A DNA stretch of 64,000 bases from assembly GCF_050574275.1 (NCBI RefSeq), contig NZ_CP192260.1, forward strand, positions 1,488,001-1,552,000, in the 5' to 3' direction. The stretch comes from Virgibacillus_F flavescens (lineage in GTDB: Bacteria > Bacillota > Bacilli > Bacillales > Amphibacillaceae). Below, piece by piece: positions 42,259 through 49,880 of this stretch (position 1 is the stretch's first letter; every line of letters starts with the position of its first letter). A model generated the notes under the pieces. It had not been told where the DNA came from. It made no database searches and worked only from the letters and a program-made list of their open reading frames with translations. A program made the translations under genes and the position numbers.

Positions 42259-43057
42259 CTTCGCCAAACCACTTTTTAGAAATTTCCAGGTACGTGCCAT
42301 CTTCCTTCATTTCAGTCAGTGCTTCATTGACAGCCTTAATCAATTTGTCACTGCCCTCACGAAAGGCAAATGCTGTTTGTGATGCATTTTTTTCCCGATC
42401 CACAATTTTAATTGGTGCATCTTTTTGTTTGTTTAAAAAGTCAAGAACAGATAATCGATCATTAATCGTTGCTTCAACACGTTTGGACGTAATCAGCTGT
42501 ATCGATTCCTTGAAACCGTCGACTGGAGTAACGTCTGCTCCATGTTCTTTCGCAATGTCTGCATAGTTACTTGTAAGTGATTGTGCTGAAGGAACGCCTT
42601 CCAGGTCCTCAAAGCTTTTAATTTCCGTATTATCTTTATGTGTAACAAGTACTGCAGATGACGCAGTATATGGTTTTGAGAACTCATATTTTTCTTTGCG
42701 TTCAGGCGTCATTCCGACCTGATTTGCAATCATATCAAAACGTTCAGAGTTTAATCCGGCAAACATGGAATCCCATTTTGTTTCTTTGAAAACAGGTTCC
42801 ACACCGATACGTTCAGCAACTTCGCGAGCGATATCAACATCAAATCCAGTTAATTCACCTTCATCGTTGTGGAAGGTAAAAGGTGGGTAAGTACCCTCTG
42901 TTCCAATAAGAATTTTACCATCTTCCTGGATGCTTTCGTATAAATTTTTATTGTCTGAACTTCCTTCGCTGTTACTTGCATTTTCTTCACTTGAACCGCA
43001 AGCAGCTAGAAATAGTATTAAGCTTAAAGTAAATACACTTATTAGTGCTTTTTTCAT
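42245..43057 (-). CDS. tcyA: Cystine-binding lipoprotein
   Basis: The 270-residue family 3 binding protein is strongly similar to B. subtilis TcyA (GTEGTYPPFTFH, KETKWDSMFAGLNSERFDMIANQVG, SAQSLTSNYADIAKEHGA, C-terminal KKWFGEDVSK). The signal peptide ends in FLAAC. GAGGAAT lies before the ATG. It would bind cystine outside the membrane for TcyBC. Confidence 0.9.
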   Translation of the reverse strand: MKKALISVFTLSLILFLAACGSSEENASNSEGSSDNKNLYESIQEDGKILIGTEGTYPPFTFHNDEGELTGFDVDIAREVAERIGVEPVFKETKWDSMFAGLNSERFDMIANQVGMTPERKEKYEFSKPYTASSAVLVTHKDNTEIKSFEDLEGVPSAQSLTSNYADIAKEHGADVTPVDGFKESIQLITSKRVEATINDRLSVLDFLNKQKDAPIKIVDREKNASQTAFAFREGSDKLIKAVNEALTEMKEDGTYLEISKKWFGEDVSK

Positions 43058-43239
43058 GTTGAATTCCTCCTAATTTGTATAACCTAGTATTTCTATATGA
43101 ATTAGTGACTTTAACATAGTAAGTTATGTAGCGTAATTAGTCAAGAGTTGAAGCTTGATGTAAATTCGGTACAAGTTTTTCGATTACCCGAATACTGCTA
43201 ATATCTCCTTATATACTTACTTTATCCAGTTGAATCAAC

Positions 43240-43267
43240 AAAAAACACCTGCACATGGCAGGTGTTT
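43240..43267 (-). terminator. Terminator of cvfB
   Basis: On the minus strand AACACCTGC and GCAGGTGTT form a nine-bp stem with a five-base loop, followed by six T. Confidence 0.9.
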
Positions 43268-43273
43268 GACAGA

Positions 43274-44131
43274 TTATTTTTTTAAGTGGGTTTCCCCATC
43301 ATGCTGTTCAATTTTTCCTTCTTTCATTAGTTTGCCAAGCGCTCGTTTAAATGCTGATTTACTAATGTTAAATGTTCCACGGATATCTTCAGCGTCACTC
43401 TTGTCTCCGAAAGGAATTACACCATCGTTATCCGCAAGTTCCTTGAGAATAATATCTGCGTCTTCATTCATTCCGTGCTGTTTTAACGGGCGAAGGGACA
43501 TGTTCAAACTCCCGTCTCCTTTTACTTCGATAACTCGCGCAGAAACCATTTCACCGAGACGAGGTTCTGTTTTACGTTCGCTGTGATGGACAAATCCACG
43601 ATAGCCTTCCTCTGTTAAGATGACAGAACCCTCTCTGCTGGTTCGATATACACGTCCATTAAGCGACTGATTTAAGACTTCTACGGGAGCTTCCACCCAT
43701 TTCAAATCCATAATTCCTTCCGTTGCTGGAATGGCAAGCAACCGTCCTTTTTGGTCCGTGCCTAATGTAACATATAGTTTATCGCCAACTTTTGGCCAAA
43801 CGCTTTCATAAAGCGGCAGATCATCTGTTGAAACAAGCATTTCTTTTGTTGTACCAATGTCAACAAACGCGCCTAGATTTTTGAGTACCTCTACTACCTC
43901 TGCCCAGCCGTATACATCTCGCTGAATTTCAGGAAGTTTAGCTGTAGCAATTAATTGACCTTTTTTGTCTGTGTATAAAAATACGTCTACTTCCTGTTCT
44001 TCCTCAAGTTCTTGCTCTGTTTCATTATGATGTAAAAGTATTTCTTCCGTGTCTTTTTTCAACACATAGCCAGTTTCAATTTTTCGCAATACCTCCATTG
44101 TATGGATAGTACCATTGATTATGTCGCTCAT
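43274..44131 (-). CDS. cvfB: S1-domain RNA-binding regulator, CvfB/YitL family
   Basis: The 285-residue protein has consecutive S1-like OB folds (roughly residues 1-65, 70-140 and 150-215) and a C-terminal winged helix (IRGTFNISKSAFKRALGKLMKEGKI). CvfB of staphylococci is an RNA-binding virulence regulator; YitL is the Bacillus counterpart. AGAAGG precedes the ATG. A long upstream region with its own minus-strand promoter and terminator-like hairpin may form a regulatory leader. Confidence 0.9.
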   Translation of the reverse strand: MSDIINGTIHTMEVLRKIETGYVLKKDTEEILLHHNETEQELEEEQEVDVFLYTDKKGQLIATAKLPEIQRDVYGWAEVVEVLKNLGAFVDIGTTKEMLVSTDDLPLYESVWPKVGDKLYVTLGTDQKGRLLAIPATEGIMDLKWVEAPVEVLNQSLNGRVYRTSREGSVILTEEGYRGFVHHSERKTEPRLGEMVSARVIEVKGDGSLNMSLRPLKQHGMNEDADIILKELADNDGVIPFGDKSDAEDIRGTFNISKSAFKRALGKLMKEGKIEQHDGETHLKK

Positions 44132-44221
44132 ATTGTTTACCTTCTTTCCATTTTTTCTTTTATCTTGTACCAGGTTAGCTGGTCAATACGTGATTTACGA
44201 AAGAGCTAATTTCTTATGTAT

Positions 44222-44498
44222 TGGAAAAGGGGCACCCTAATAGTAGAGTACCCCTCCGATTCTTCTTGTAACATAAAAAAGTATTGATCGTATTTTCCAT
44301 CCCTTATATTGGGAGAATAATTTCCATTTGAAAGTATTTGCTTTCATTACCGCGGTAATTGTTCCACTAACTTAAGCAACGTAAACCCTACCTGCTTTTA
44401 CGTCCTTGCGACCCCTTAGTCGCGCCAGTGTGAATAAGCTTTCTATATGCATTGCGTAGAATGCCAGTCTATCTTACTTTTATATTACAAAATCTAAC
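44222..44498 (-). ncRNA. Candidate structured leader of cvfB or small RNA
   Basis: On the minus strand a promoter (below) is followed by about 275 bases without a gene but with several hairpins: GCGAC-TAAGG-GTCGC, ACGTAAA-GCAGGTAGGG-TTTACGT and TTACCGCGGTAA. A terminator-like stem, GGGGTACTCT with AGGGTGCCCC (44229-44254), and four T end the unit 95 bases before cvfB. I cannot match it to a riboswitch or small RNA I know. It could be a cvfB attenuator or an independent RNA. Confidence 0.45.
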
Positions 44499-44504
44499 TA
44501 CCTC

Positions 44505-44532
44505 ATTGTACACGATTTTTGAAAAAAGTCAA
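44505..44532 (-). promoter_or_regulatory. Promoter of the cvfB leader or small RNA
   Basis: On the minus strand TTGACT (44532-44527) and TACAAT (44510-44505) are 16 bp apart. Transcription would begin near 44498 and run toward cvfB. Confidence 0.6.
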
Positions 44533-44662
44533 GTTTTCAGTTGGGAGGGTATGGAAAAGTTGCATGTAGTACATAGTTATTTTTCCATTGCCTCCCGGGC
44601 ACTATGTGTTTTATTATTCGGCATTTCTGTTATTGTAGAGGAGAGTGGAGGGATAAAATGTG

Positions 44663-44968
44663 ATGGTTAAAGGAGCAATTGATAACGAAACCAGATGTAA
44701 GCATTACCATTCGGAGATAGATCGGATTGCAATTAAATTTTATTGCTGTGGCGAGTATTTTTCGTGTTATGAATGCCATGCAGAACATGGCTGCGGAAAC
44801 CCCGACACTTGGCCAAAAAACCAACAGAACGCGCGGGCAATTCTGTGCGGAGCATGCCAGGAAGAGCTCACGATTCAAGAATATTTGGGAAGTGCCGCGT
44901 CTTGTCCTCGATGCAGTGCATCATTTAATCCTGGGTGCAGCTTACATCACCATTTATATTTTGAATAG
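44663..44968 (+). CDS. CHY zinc finger protein
   Basis: The 101-residue protein has the CHY-type zinc finger: RCKHYHSEIDRIAIKFYCCGEYFSCYECHAEH near the N-terminus and paired Cys/His in CGACQEEL and CPRCSASFNPGC. ATG 44663 fits GGAGGGAT; a GTG three bases earlier is possible. The function of bacterial members is not settled. Confidence 0.85.
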   Translation: MVKGAIDNETRCKHYHSEIDRIAIKFYCCGEYFSCYECHAEHGCGNPDTWPKNQQNARAILCGACQEELTIQEYLGSAASCPRCSASFNPGCSLHHHLYFE

Positions 44969-45088
44969 GGAAGGCACTATACTTGTAACGCGTGTCATTT
45001 CTGTTATTTAATAGGATAAGATCCACTTTAATCTGTTTGGCTCACGCACGAAGTTTGTGTTTGCAGCTGTTAATAAGGAGGGAAAAAT

Positions 45089-45328
45089 ATGGCTTTTGTT
45101 ATTTTGGACCCATGTGGCCCGGAAAAATCTGCGGAATGCGTAAGTGTATGTCCGGTAGATTGTATTGAAGAAGGTAAGGATCAATTTTACATAGATCCTG
45201 ATATTTGTATCGATTGTGGTGCATGTAAAGCAGTTTGCCCTGTTGATGCAATTGAGGAAGAGTATGATCTCTCTCCTGATCAGGAAAAATTTTTAGAAAA
45301 GGCCGAGGCGTTTTTTGCCAGTAAGTAA
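45089..45328 (+). CDS. Ferredoxin with two cluster-binding motifs
   Basis: The 79-residue protein has Cys at 9, 17, 21 and 25 and a second set CxxCxxCxxxCP at 40, 43, 46 and 50, the pattern of 7Fe/8Fe bacterial ferredoxins. It carries electrons in the cytoplasm. GGAGGG precedes the start. The last two codons and the stop lie inside a three-hairpin repeat, so the C-terminus may have been shaped by insertion. Confidence 0.92.
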   Translation: MAFVILDPCGPEKSAECVSVCPVDCIEEGKDQFYIDPDICIDCGACKAVCPVDAIEEEYDLSPDQEKFLEKAEAFFASK

Positions 45329-45406
45329 GCATAAATTCTTTCTTACTGCATAAGTGCAACTAAGGCTTTCGCCATTAATGCTTGGCGATAAGCCAAGTCT
45401 TCTAAC
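45321..45406. repeat. Three-hairpin repeat, copy overlapping the ferredoxin stop codon
   Basis: It starts GTAAG inside the final codons of the ferredoxin gene and continues with the TCTTTCTTAC arm, TGCATAAGTGCA and the CTTGGCGATAAGCCAAG hairpin. Confidence 0.8.
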
Positions 45407-45481
45407 CAATAAATGGAGATTCTCAGATCTGATTCCTTATTTCAATAAGTTATGATAAAGTATAATATGAGGTTTTAATTT

Positions 45482-45508
45482 ACAGTCATCGATATGATGG
45501 CTGTTTTT
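45482..45508 (+). terminator. Terminator-like hairpin before the antiporter gene
   Basis: ACAGTCATC pairs with GATGGCTGT, followed by five T. A TATAAT at 45461 lies just upstream, so this is either the ferredoxin terminator or an attenuator in the antiporter leader. Confidence 0.55.
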
Positions 45509-45510
45509 AA

Positions 45511-45550
45511 TTCGACAAATTTTTACATAATTCGGGTGGTACCTGGTACC
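45511..45550. repeat. GGTACCTGGTACC palindromic repeat, copy 9 (inverted)
   Basis: TTCGACAAATTTTTACATAATTCGGG precedes GGTACCTGGTACC (45538-45550); this is the reverse complement of the right-flanked form at 28344. It lies directly before the antiporter ribosome-binding site. Confidence 0.78.
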
Positions 45551-45580
45551 GAAGAAGAATCGAGAAACGGGAGGATAATA

Positions 45581-47056
45581 ATGACATCTCAAGAGGAAGA
45601 GTTAGCGCGCGCTGAAGGAAGTAAGCGCATTCAAAAGTTGGATTTTCATTTAGGTGCCTTTGGGGCAGCAGTTCCGCTCATATTTTTTGTTATTTGGGCG
45701 ATAACTACGAGTGTCTTAAAACTTTCATCCGAAATTGGGCTTGTGATGGGCGCAATAATTGGTATTACACTAGGATTATTTTTCAGTAAAAGCAAGTGGG
45801 GAGATTATGCCCAAGGGTTGTTTGATGGATTAGCTCAACCGGTTGGTGTGGTAGCTATTGTAGCTTGGTTTTATGCTGGAATGTTTGCACAGATCCTTCA
45901 GGTTGGAGGACTTGTTGAGGGCTTAGTTTGGATTGGTGGAAGTACTGGTCTGACAGGCGGTTTATTTGTTGCTTTAACGTTCCTTCTTGCAGCAACTTTT
46001 TCAACAGCAGTAGGAACTGGATATGGAACAACAGTAGCATTTTGTACTTTGATGTATCCAGCTGGTGTTGCTGTTGGAGCAGAACCAGTTATGATGTTCG
46101 CCGCAATTTTAGCGGGTGCTGTTTTTGGTGATAACCTTGCACCAGTTTCAGATACAACAATTGTTTCAGCAACTACACAGGATGCTGACGTTCCGGGTGT
46201 TGTGCGGAGTCGACTTAAATATTCCATCACTGCGGCTATACCAACAGCGATCTTGTTCGCTATTTTTGGTGGTGCAGACGAGGCTGTCGGAAATGCTGGT
46301 TCGATGGGAAATATTATGGGGCAAAGTGATCCACTTGGTCTAATTATGCTGTTACCATTTGCAATCGTACTTATTTTAGCTTTATCAGGTCACCATCTTA
46401 TTACCTCATTAACATGGGGGATATTAGCAGCTATTCCAATAATCGTAATTACAAATCTGGGCGAGTTTTCTGCTATTATTAGTTTTGATCCTGATTCAGA
46501 TACTGTAATTACCGGTGCACTGGTTGAAGGTGTAATGGGTTATATGAACATGGCAATCCTTATTTTGCTTATTGTTGCAGCGGCTCATTTACTGAAACTT
46601 GGTGGAACGATGGATGCGATCACAGGTACTTTGGTTAAATGGATCAAAAATTCTGTTCGTCGTGCCGAGCTCTCTATTTGGGGCATAGTTGCATTGCTTA
46701 ATAGTGCGATTACCATTAACACGGCAGCTGAAATTGCTGCAGCTCCTTTCGTTAAAGAATTAGGTGAAAAATACAAAATTCACCGTTACAGAAGAGCGAA
46801 TATGCTTGACGCGGTTACGTCAGCGTTAGGTTATATCTTTCCGTGGGGCGCACCAGTATTACTTGGCTGGTCCACAATAAAAATGATGACAGAAACCTAT
46901 GAATGGTTACCAGTGGTTGCACCAACTGCTGTATTCCCTTTTGTATTCCAAGGCTGGTTCCTAGTAACTGTTATGCTGATTGCAGCAATTACAGGTTGGG
47001 GCTTACGTTTTGAAGGGAAAAATGGAGAAGAATTGAAAGAACGTCCTCGTGACTAA
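45581..47056 (+). CDS. Na+/H+ antiporter family protein (NhaC superfamily)
   Basis: The 491-residue carrier has about 11-12 predicted TM helices and NhaC-type segments GTGYGTTVAFCTLMYPAG and AVFGDNLAPVSDTT. I start at ATG 45581 with GGGAGGA upstream; a 29-codon longer frame would translate the palindromic repeat and is rejected. It likely exchanges Na+ for H+ or couples organic acid exchange to these ions. It is closed by a strong terminator. Confidence 0.87.
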   Translation: MTSQEEELARAEGSKRIQKLDFHLGAFGAAVPLIFFVIWAITTSVLKLSSEIGLVMGAIIGITLGLFFSKSKWGDYAQGLFDGLAQPVGVVAIVAWFYAGMFAQILQVGGLVEGLVWIGGSTGLTGGLFVALTFLLAATFSTAVGTGYGTTVAFCTLMYPAGVAVGAEPVMMFAAILAGAVFGDNLAPVSDTTIVSATTQDADVPGVVRSRLKYSITAAIPTAILFAIFGGADEAVGNAGSMGNIMGQSDPLGLIMLLPFAIVLILALSGHHLITSLTWGILAAIPIIVITNLGEFSAIISFDPDSDTVITGALVEGVMGYMNMAILILLIVAAAHLLKLGGTMDAITGTLVKWIKNSVRRAELSIWGIVALLNSAITINTAAEIAAAPFVKELGEKYKIHRYRRANMLDAVTSALGYIFPWGAPVLLGWSTIKMMTETYEWLPVVAPTAVFPFVFQGWFLVTVMLIAAITGWGLRFEGKNGEELKERPRD

Positions 47057-47071
47057 TTAAGTAAGCTAGAT

Positions 47072-47116
47072 AAGCTCGTCCACGTGCACAGAAGCTGCAT
47101 GCGGACGAGCTTTTTT
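47072..47116 (+). terminator. Terminator of the antiporter gene
   Basis: AAGCTCGTCC pairs with GGACGAGCTT, followed by six T. Confidence 0.9.
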
Positions 47117-47203
47117 GCATAACTTCACTTTTGCAGACTGAAACAAGTTGGTGCTCTCTAAAAATAGTGGCATAAGCTTTTCATCTATTATTGTAGTTGA
47201 CGC

Positions 47204-47540
47204 AAAATCTCTATACCGCGACGTAACTTTATTTCCAAGAAATGTTCTTAAGCTGTCGTCCAGGATCGCTGCGGGCGGATGCTTTCCGCGGGCACGGCTT
47301 CAGTCTCCTCGAGAAAAACCACTCTGCGGGGCCTTCAGACTCGTGCTGTTCCTGCAGGAGTCACCGCCCTCCACTCACCAGGACTGGTAAAGCTATTTAC
47401 TAAAAAATTGTTTATTATTTCTTTCAACAAATACATTCTGAAGTAGACTTAGCTATCAAGTGTGAATTTAATAAATCCATGACTTCCATCTCTTTTCTAA
47501 AGATCGGAGCTGATGGCAATCGACTCTTGCGGGGAAAGCT
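47204..47540. repeat. Decayed intergenic repeat pair member
   Basis: Segments at 47204-47229 and 47445-47540 match the region 37981-38120, the latter in inverted orientation. The GC-rich core copy D lies between the two segments, perhaps by insertion. Confidence 0.45.
47271..47370. repeat. GC-rich core repeat without terminal repeats, copy D
   Basis: GGGCACGGCTTCAGTCTCCT and TGTTCCTGCAGGAGTC match copies C and G. The bounding arms here are GGGCGG and CCGCCC. Confidence 0.7.
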
Positions 47541-47541
47541 T

Positions 47542-47756
47542 GGTCACTGAAAAAGTGGTGGATTGCAAAATTTATCTTTTCACCCTTACTTAGCATCTTC
47601 GAATATACGAAGACTCCTGTGGGAACAGCGCGAGCTGAAGATCCCGCAGGAAAGCGGTCTTTGCTTAACCGAGGAAGCTGAAGCCGTGCCCACGGAAAGC
47701 GAAGTATATTCGTAGATGCGAAAATAGATCCACATATTTCGTACCACAGCCAACTT
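47542..47756. mobile_element. MITE-like inverted-repeat element, copy E (reverse orientation)
   Basis: The left end GGTCACTGAAAAAGTGGTGG is well kept, while the right end is decayed. Inner arms GCATCTTCGAATATAC and GTATATTCGTAGATGC match copy A. The 47117-47891 interval has no gene I can support. Confidence 0.75.
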
Positions 47757-47891
47757 GCTATTTATAACCAAGCGACTGCCGATGTTTTTAATACACGTGC
47801 TATTTTACTAGAATAATCAGTTCCTCGTACAAATCTTCAACTATAAAATATGCTACACTAGAACATATTTTACTTAATTGGAGATGTCATT

Positions 47892-48788
47892 ATGGGGTTA
47901 TTTTTTACAATAGTAGTACCAATTTTAGCAGTCTTTGGCGTTGGTTTCCTTCTGCAGCGGATACGCTTGCTAGATGTGAAGTCAATCGCTACTGTTTCCA
48001 TTTATATTTTCCTGCCTGCACTTGTATTTACTTCCTTATATGAAGCTAAATACAATCAGGGATTTACAGTTATCATTTTATTTTCTATCATTCTATTATT
48101 TTTTATGATTGTAATTAATAAAATCCTGGCGCGGATTTTTAAATGGAATCGATCAGTGGAAAGCGCGACTATATTGACCACAGCATTTATGAACGGTGGT
48201 AATTATGGCGTACCAGTAATTCTTTACAGTGTTGGAAATGAAGCACTGCCTTACGCAATATTTTTTATGGTCGTCCAGTCGCTTGTTATGAACTTTTTTG
48301 GTGTGTACTATGCATCTAGAAGCACGAGCGGTTTTTCCAGAGCGCTGAAAACGATTTTCAAGATGCCTGCAACGTATGCTGCAGTTCTCGCGTTTGTGTT
48401 TCAAAAAATCCCTTGGGAAATTCCAGCACCGGTGTACTCGACTATGACAATGGTGGGGGACGCTGCTATCCCGCTTATGATGGTAATGCTTGGAATGCAG
48501 CTTGCGTCGATCACGTCACTGAAATTTAATTGGCAGATTCTATCTTCAGCGGTAATTGTGCGGATGGTTGTTTCACCTATAATTGCGTTGTTGTTTATTT
48601 TGGCATTTGATGTGAATACGTTAATTGGTTCCGTGCTGTTAATTGTTGCAGCGATGCCAAGTGCAGCTACGACGACCATGTATGCGATAGAATTCGATAC
48701 GGAACCGGACCTTGTTTCAAGTATTACCTTAGTAACGACCCTAGTAAGCGTTGTTACCATAACTGTTTTATTAAACGTTATTATTTAA
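47892..48788 (+). CDS. AEC family (auxin efflux carrier type) transporter
   Basis: The 298-residue membrane protein has about ten predicted TM helices in two inverted halves and AEC features such as NGGNYGVPVILYSVGNEAL. Bacterial relatives move malonate, malate or other organic acids. GGAGATG precedes the start. Next to the aromatic-acid cluster it may carry a substrate or intermediate, but there is no direct proof. Confidence 0.85.
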   Translation: MGLFFTIVVPILAVFGVGFLLQRIRLLDVKSIATVSIYIFLPALVFTSLYEAKYNQGFTVIILFSIILLFFMIVINKILARIFKWNRSVESATILTTAFMNGGNYGVPVILYSVGNEALPYAIFFMVVQSLVMNFFGVYYASRSTSGFSRALKTIFKMPATYAAVLAFVFQKIPWEIPAPVYSTMTMVGDAAIPLMMVMLGMQLASITSLKFNWQILSSAVIVRMVVSPIIALLFILAFDVNTLIGSVLLIVAAMPSAATTTMYAIEFDTEPDLVSSITLVTTLVSVVTITVLLNVII

Positions 48789-48817
48789 CGTTCGACAATA
48801 TATGACAAAAACCGGGC

Positions 48818-48830
48818 GGTACCTGGTACC
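48818..48830. repeat. GGTACCTGGTACC palindromic repeat, copy 10 (inverted)
   Basis: TTCGACAATATATGACAAAAACCGGGC flank and GGTACCTGGTACC, as in copy 9. It lies directly before the gntR promoter. Confidence 0.78.
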
Positions 48831-48837
48831 GAACGGG

Positions 48838-48866
48838 TTGACGTTGTATATGAAATCATATATTAT
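48838..48866 (+). promoter_or_regulatory. Promoter of the GntR regulator gene
   Basis: TTGACG (48838-48843) and TATTAT (48861-48866) with 17-bp spacing. The start of transcription would be near 48873, only about three bases before the ATG at 48876. Confidence 0.75.
48847..48862. promoter_or_regulatory. GntR operator in the gntR promoter
   Basis: TATATGAAATCATATA is a 7-2-7 palindrome in the spacer between -35 and -10. Twelve bases (TGAAATCATATA) recur at 49787-49798 in the promoter of the catabolic operon. Confidence 0.7.
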
Positions 48867-48875
48867 GAGACTATT

Positions 48876-49544
48876 ATGATAAAAGAAAATAAGCAACAGA
48901 AGGCGTATCGGATTATTAAGTCGAGAATTATAGAACGTGTTTTTGTACCTGGGCAACGGATTGTCATTGATCAGATTGCAAAGGAGTTAGCGTCGAGCTC
49001 AATTCCTGTAAGAGAAGCAATTCGTCAGCTTGAATCTGAACGATTAATTTTGTACAAACAAAATGTTGGTCCAGTTGTCGCGCAAGTAGATGAATCTGCT
49101 TATTCAGATACACTACGCGTGTTAGCTGTACTTGATGGGTACGCGACAGCACTAAGCAGTGTTGATTTTCCCAAAGAAAAAATTGAACTGCTTAAAGAGC
49201 AGAATATGATGATGGAGGAGGCGCTGGAGGAGTTTGACATTCCTCTGTATGGAAAACTGAACTATGGGTTTCATCAAATTATATTTGAAGCGTGCAACAA
49301 TCCGTTTTTGATCGAATCTATTAAAGATACTTGGTCAAGACTCGATTCCATTCGAGGCATTGGTTCTACCTTGTATTCTGTACGTGTCAAACAATCTATC
49401 AAGGAACATACGGAAATTATCGAAATGCTTGAAACGAAAGCGGATCCCACAGTCATCGATAACTTTATGCGCATGCATAAAATCAGAACGGCAGAGGATT
49501 TTGAACGGAGAAGGTTAAAACAATTGGAAATGATTGATACATAA
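48876..49544 (+). CDS. GntR family regulator (FCD subfamily) of the aromatic cluster
   Basis: The 222-residue regulator has an N-terminal winged HTH (about 10-72, with ASSSIPVREAIRQLESERL) and an FCD ligand domain with the metal/ligand residues expected of this group (HQIIFEACNN, KEHTEIIEML). No ribosome-binding site precedes the ATG, and the promoter lies so close that the mRNA would be nearly leaderless. It stands between the AEC gene and the 4-hydroxyphenylacetate-type operon, and shares an operator with it. Confidence 0.88.
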   Translation: MIKENKQQKAYRIIKSRIIERVFVPGQRIVIDQIAKELASSSIPVREAIRQLESERLILYKQNVGPVVAQVDESAYSDTLRVLAVLDGYATALSSVDFPKEKIELLKEQNMMMEEALEEFDIPLYGKLNYGFHQIIFEACNNPFLIESIKDTWSRLDSIRGIGSTLYSVRVKQSIKEHTEIIEMLETKADPTVIDNFMRMHKIRTAEDFERRRLKQLEMIDT

Positions 49545-49586
49545 AACTCTGTAAGATGGTTTAACAATCTATTACAGAGTTTTTTG
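49544..49586 (+). terminator. Terminator of gntR
   Basis: AAACTCTGTAA pairs with TTACAGAGTTT, followed by T. Confidence 0.85.
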
Positions 49587-49618
49587 TAAGGACAAAAGAA
49601 AGCGGTTACATTAATTCA

Positions 49619-49707
49619 GCAGGTAAGACAGTATAAATCCTTTCTTACTGCATAAGTGCAACTAAGGCTTTCGCCATTAAGGCTTGGCGATAAGCCAAGT
49701 TTTCTAA
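49619..49707. repeat. Three-hairpin repeat between gntR and the catabolic operon
   Basis: A full copy with GTAAGACAGTAT/ATCCTTTCTTAC, TGCATAAGTGCA and CTTGGCGATAAGCCAAG, nearly identical to the copies at 14193 and 45321 in its right half. Confidence 0.82.
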
Positions 49708-49773
49708 TATTTTTTAACTGACGTCTAATCCAAGCAGGACAAGGAATTTCGAATTTATGTCGTTTTATCAGCA

Positions 49774-49802
49774 TTGACATCATATTTGAAATCATATACG
49801 AT
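49774..49802 (+). promoter_or_regulatory. Promoter and GntR operator of the catabolic operon
   Basis: Perfect TTGACA (49774-49779) and TACGAT (49797-49802) with 17-bp spacing. TGAAATCATATA in the spacer (49787-49798) is identical to 48851-48862 in the gntR promoter. Confidence 0.68.
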
Positions 49803-49880
49803 TTAATTGTTCAGAAAATTAGAAAGAAAAACAAATAGAACGTTCAGGTATGTAAATTAAGCAAACGGGAGGAAATTATA

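Noticed and set aside
44340..44470. T-box or known riboswitch upstream of cvfB
   Set aside because: GTGGAACAATTACCGCGG resembles the T-box sequence only superficially; spacing and other T-box parts are missing, and cvfB is not a T-box target. I left it as an unknown structured RNA.
45494..45580. 29-codon N-terminal extension of the NhaC-type antiporter
   Set aside because: It translates a terminator-like hairpin and a palindromic repeat; ATG 45581 has GGGAGGA.
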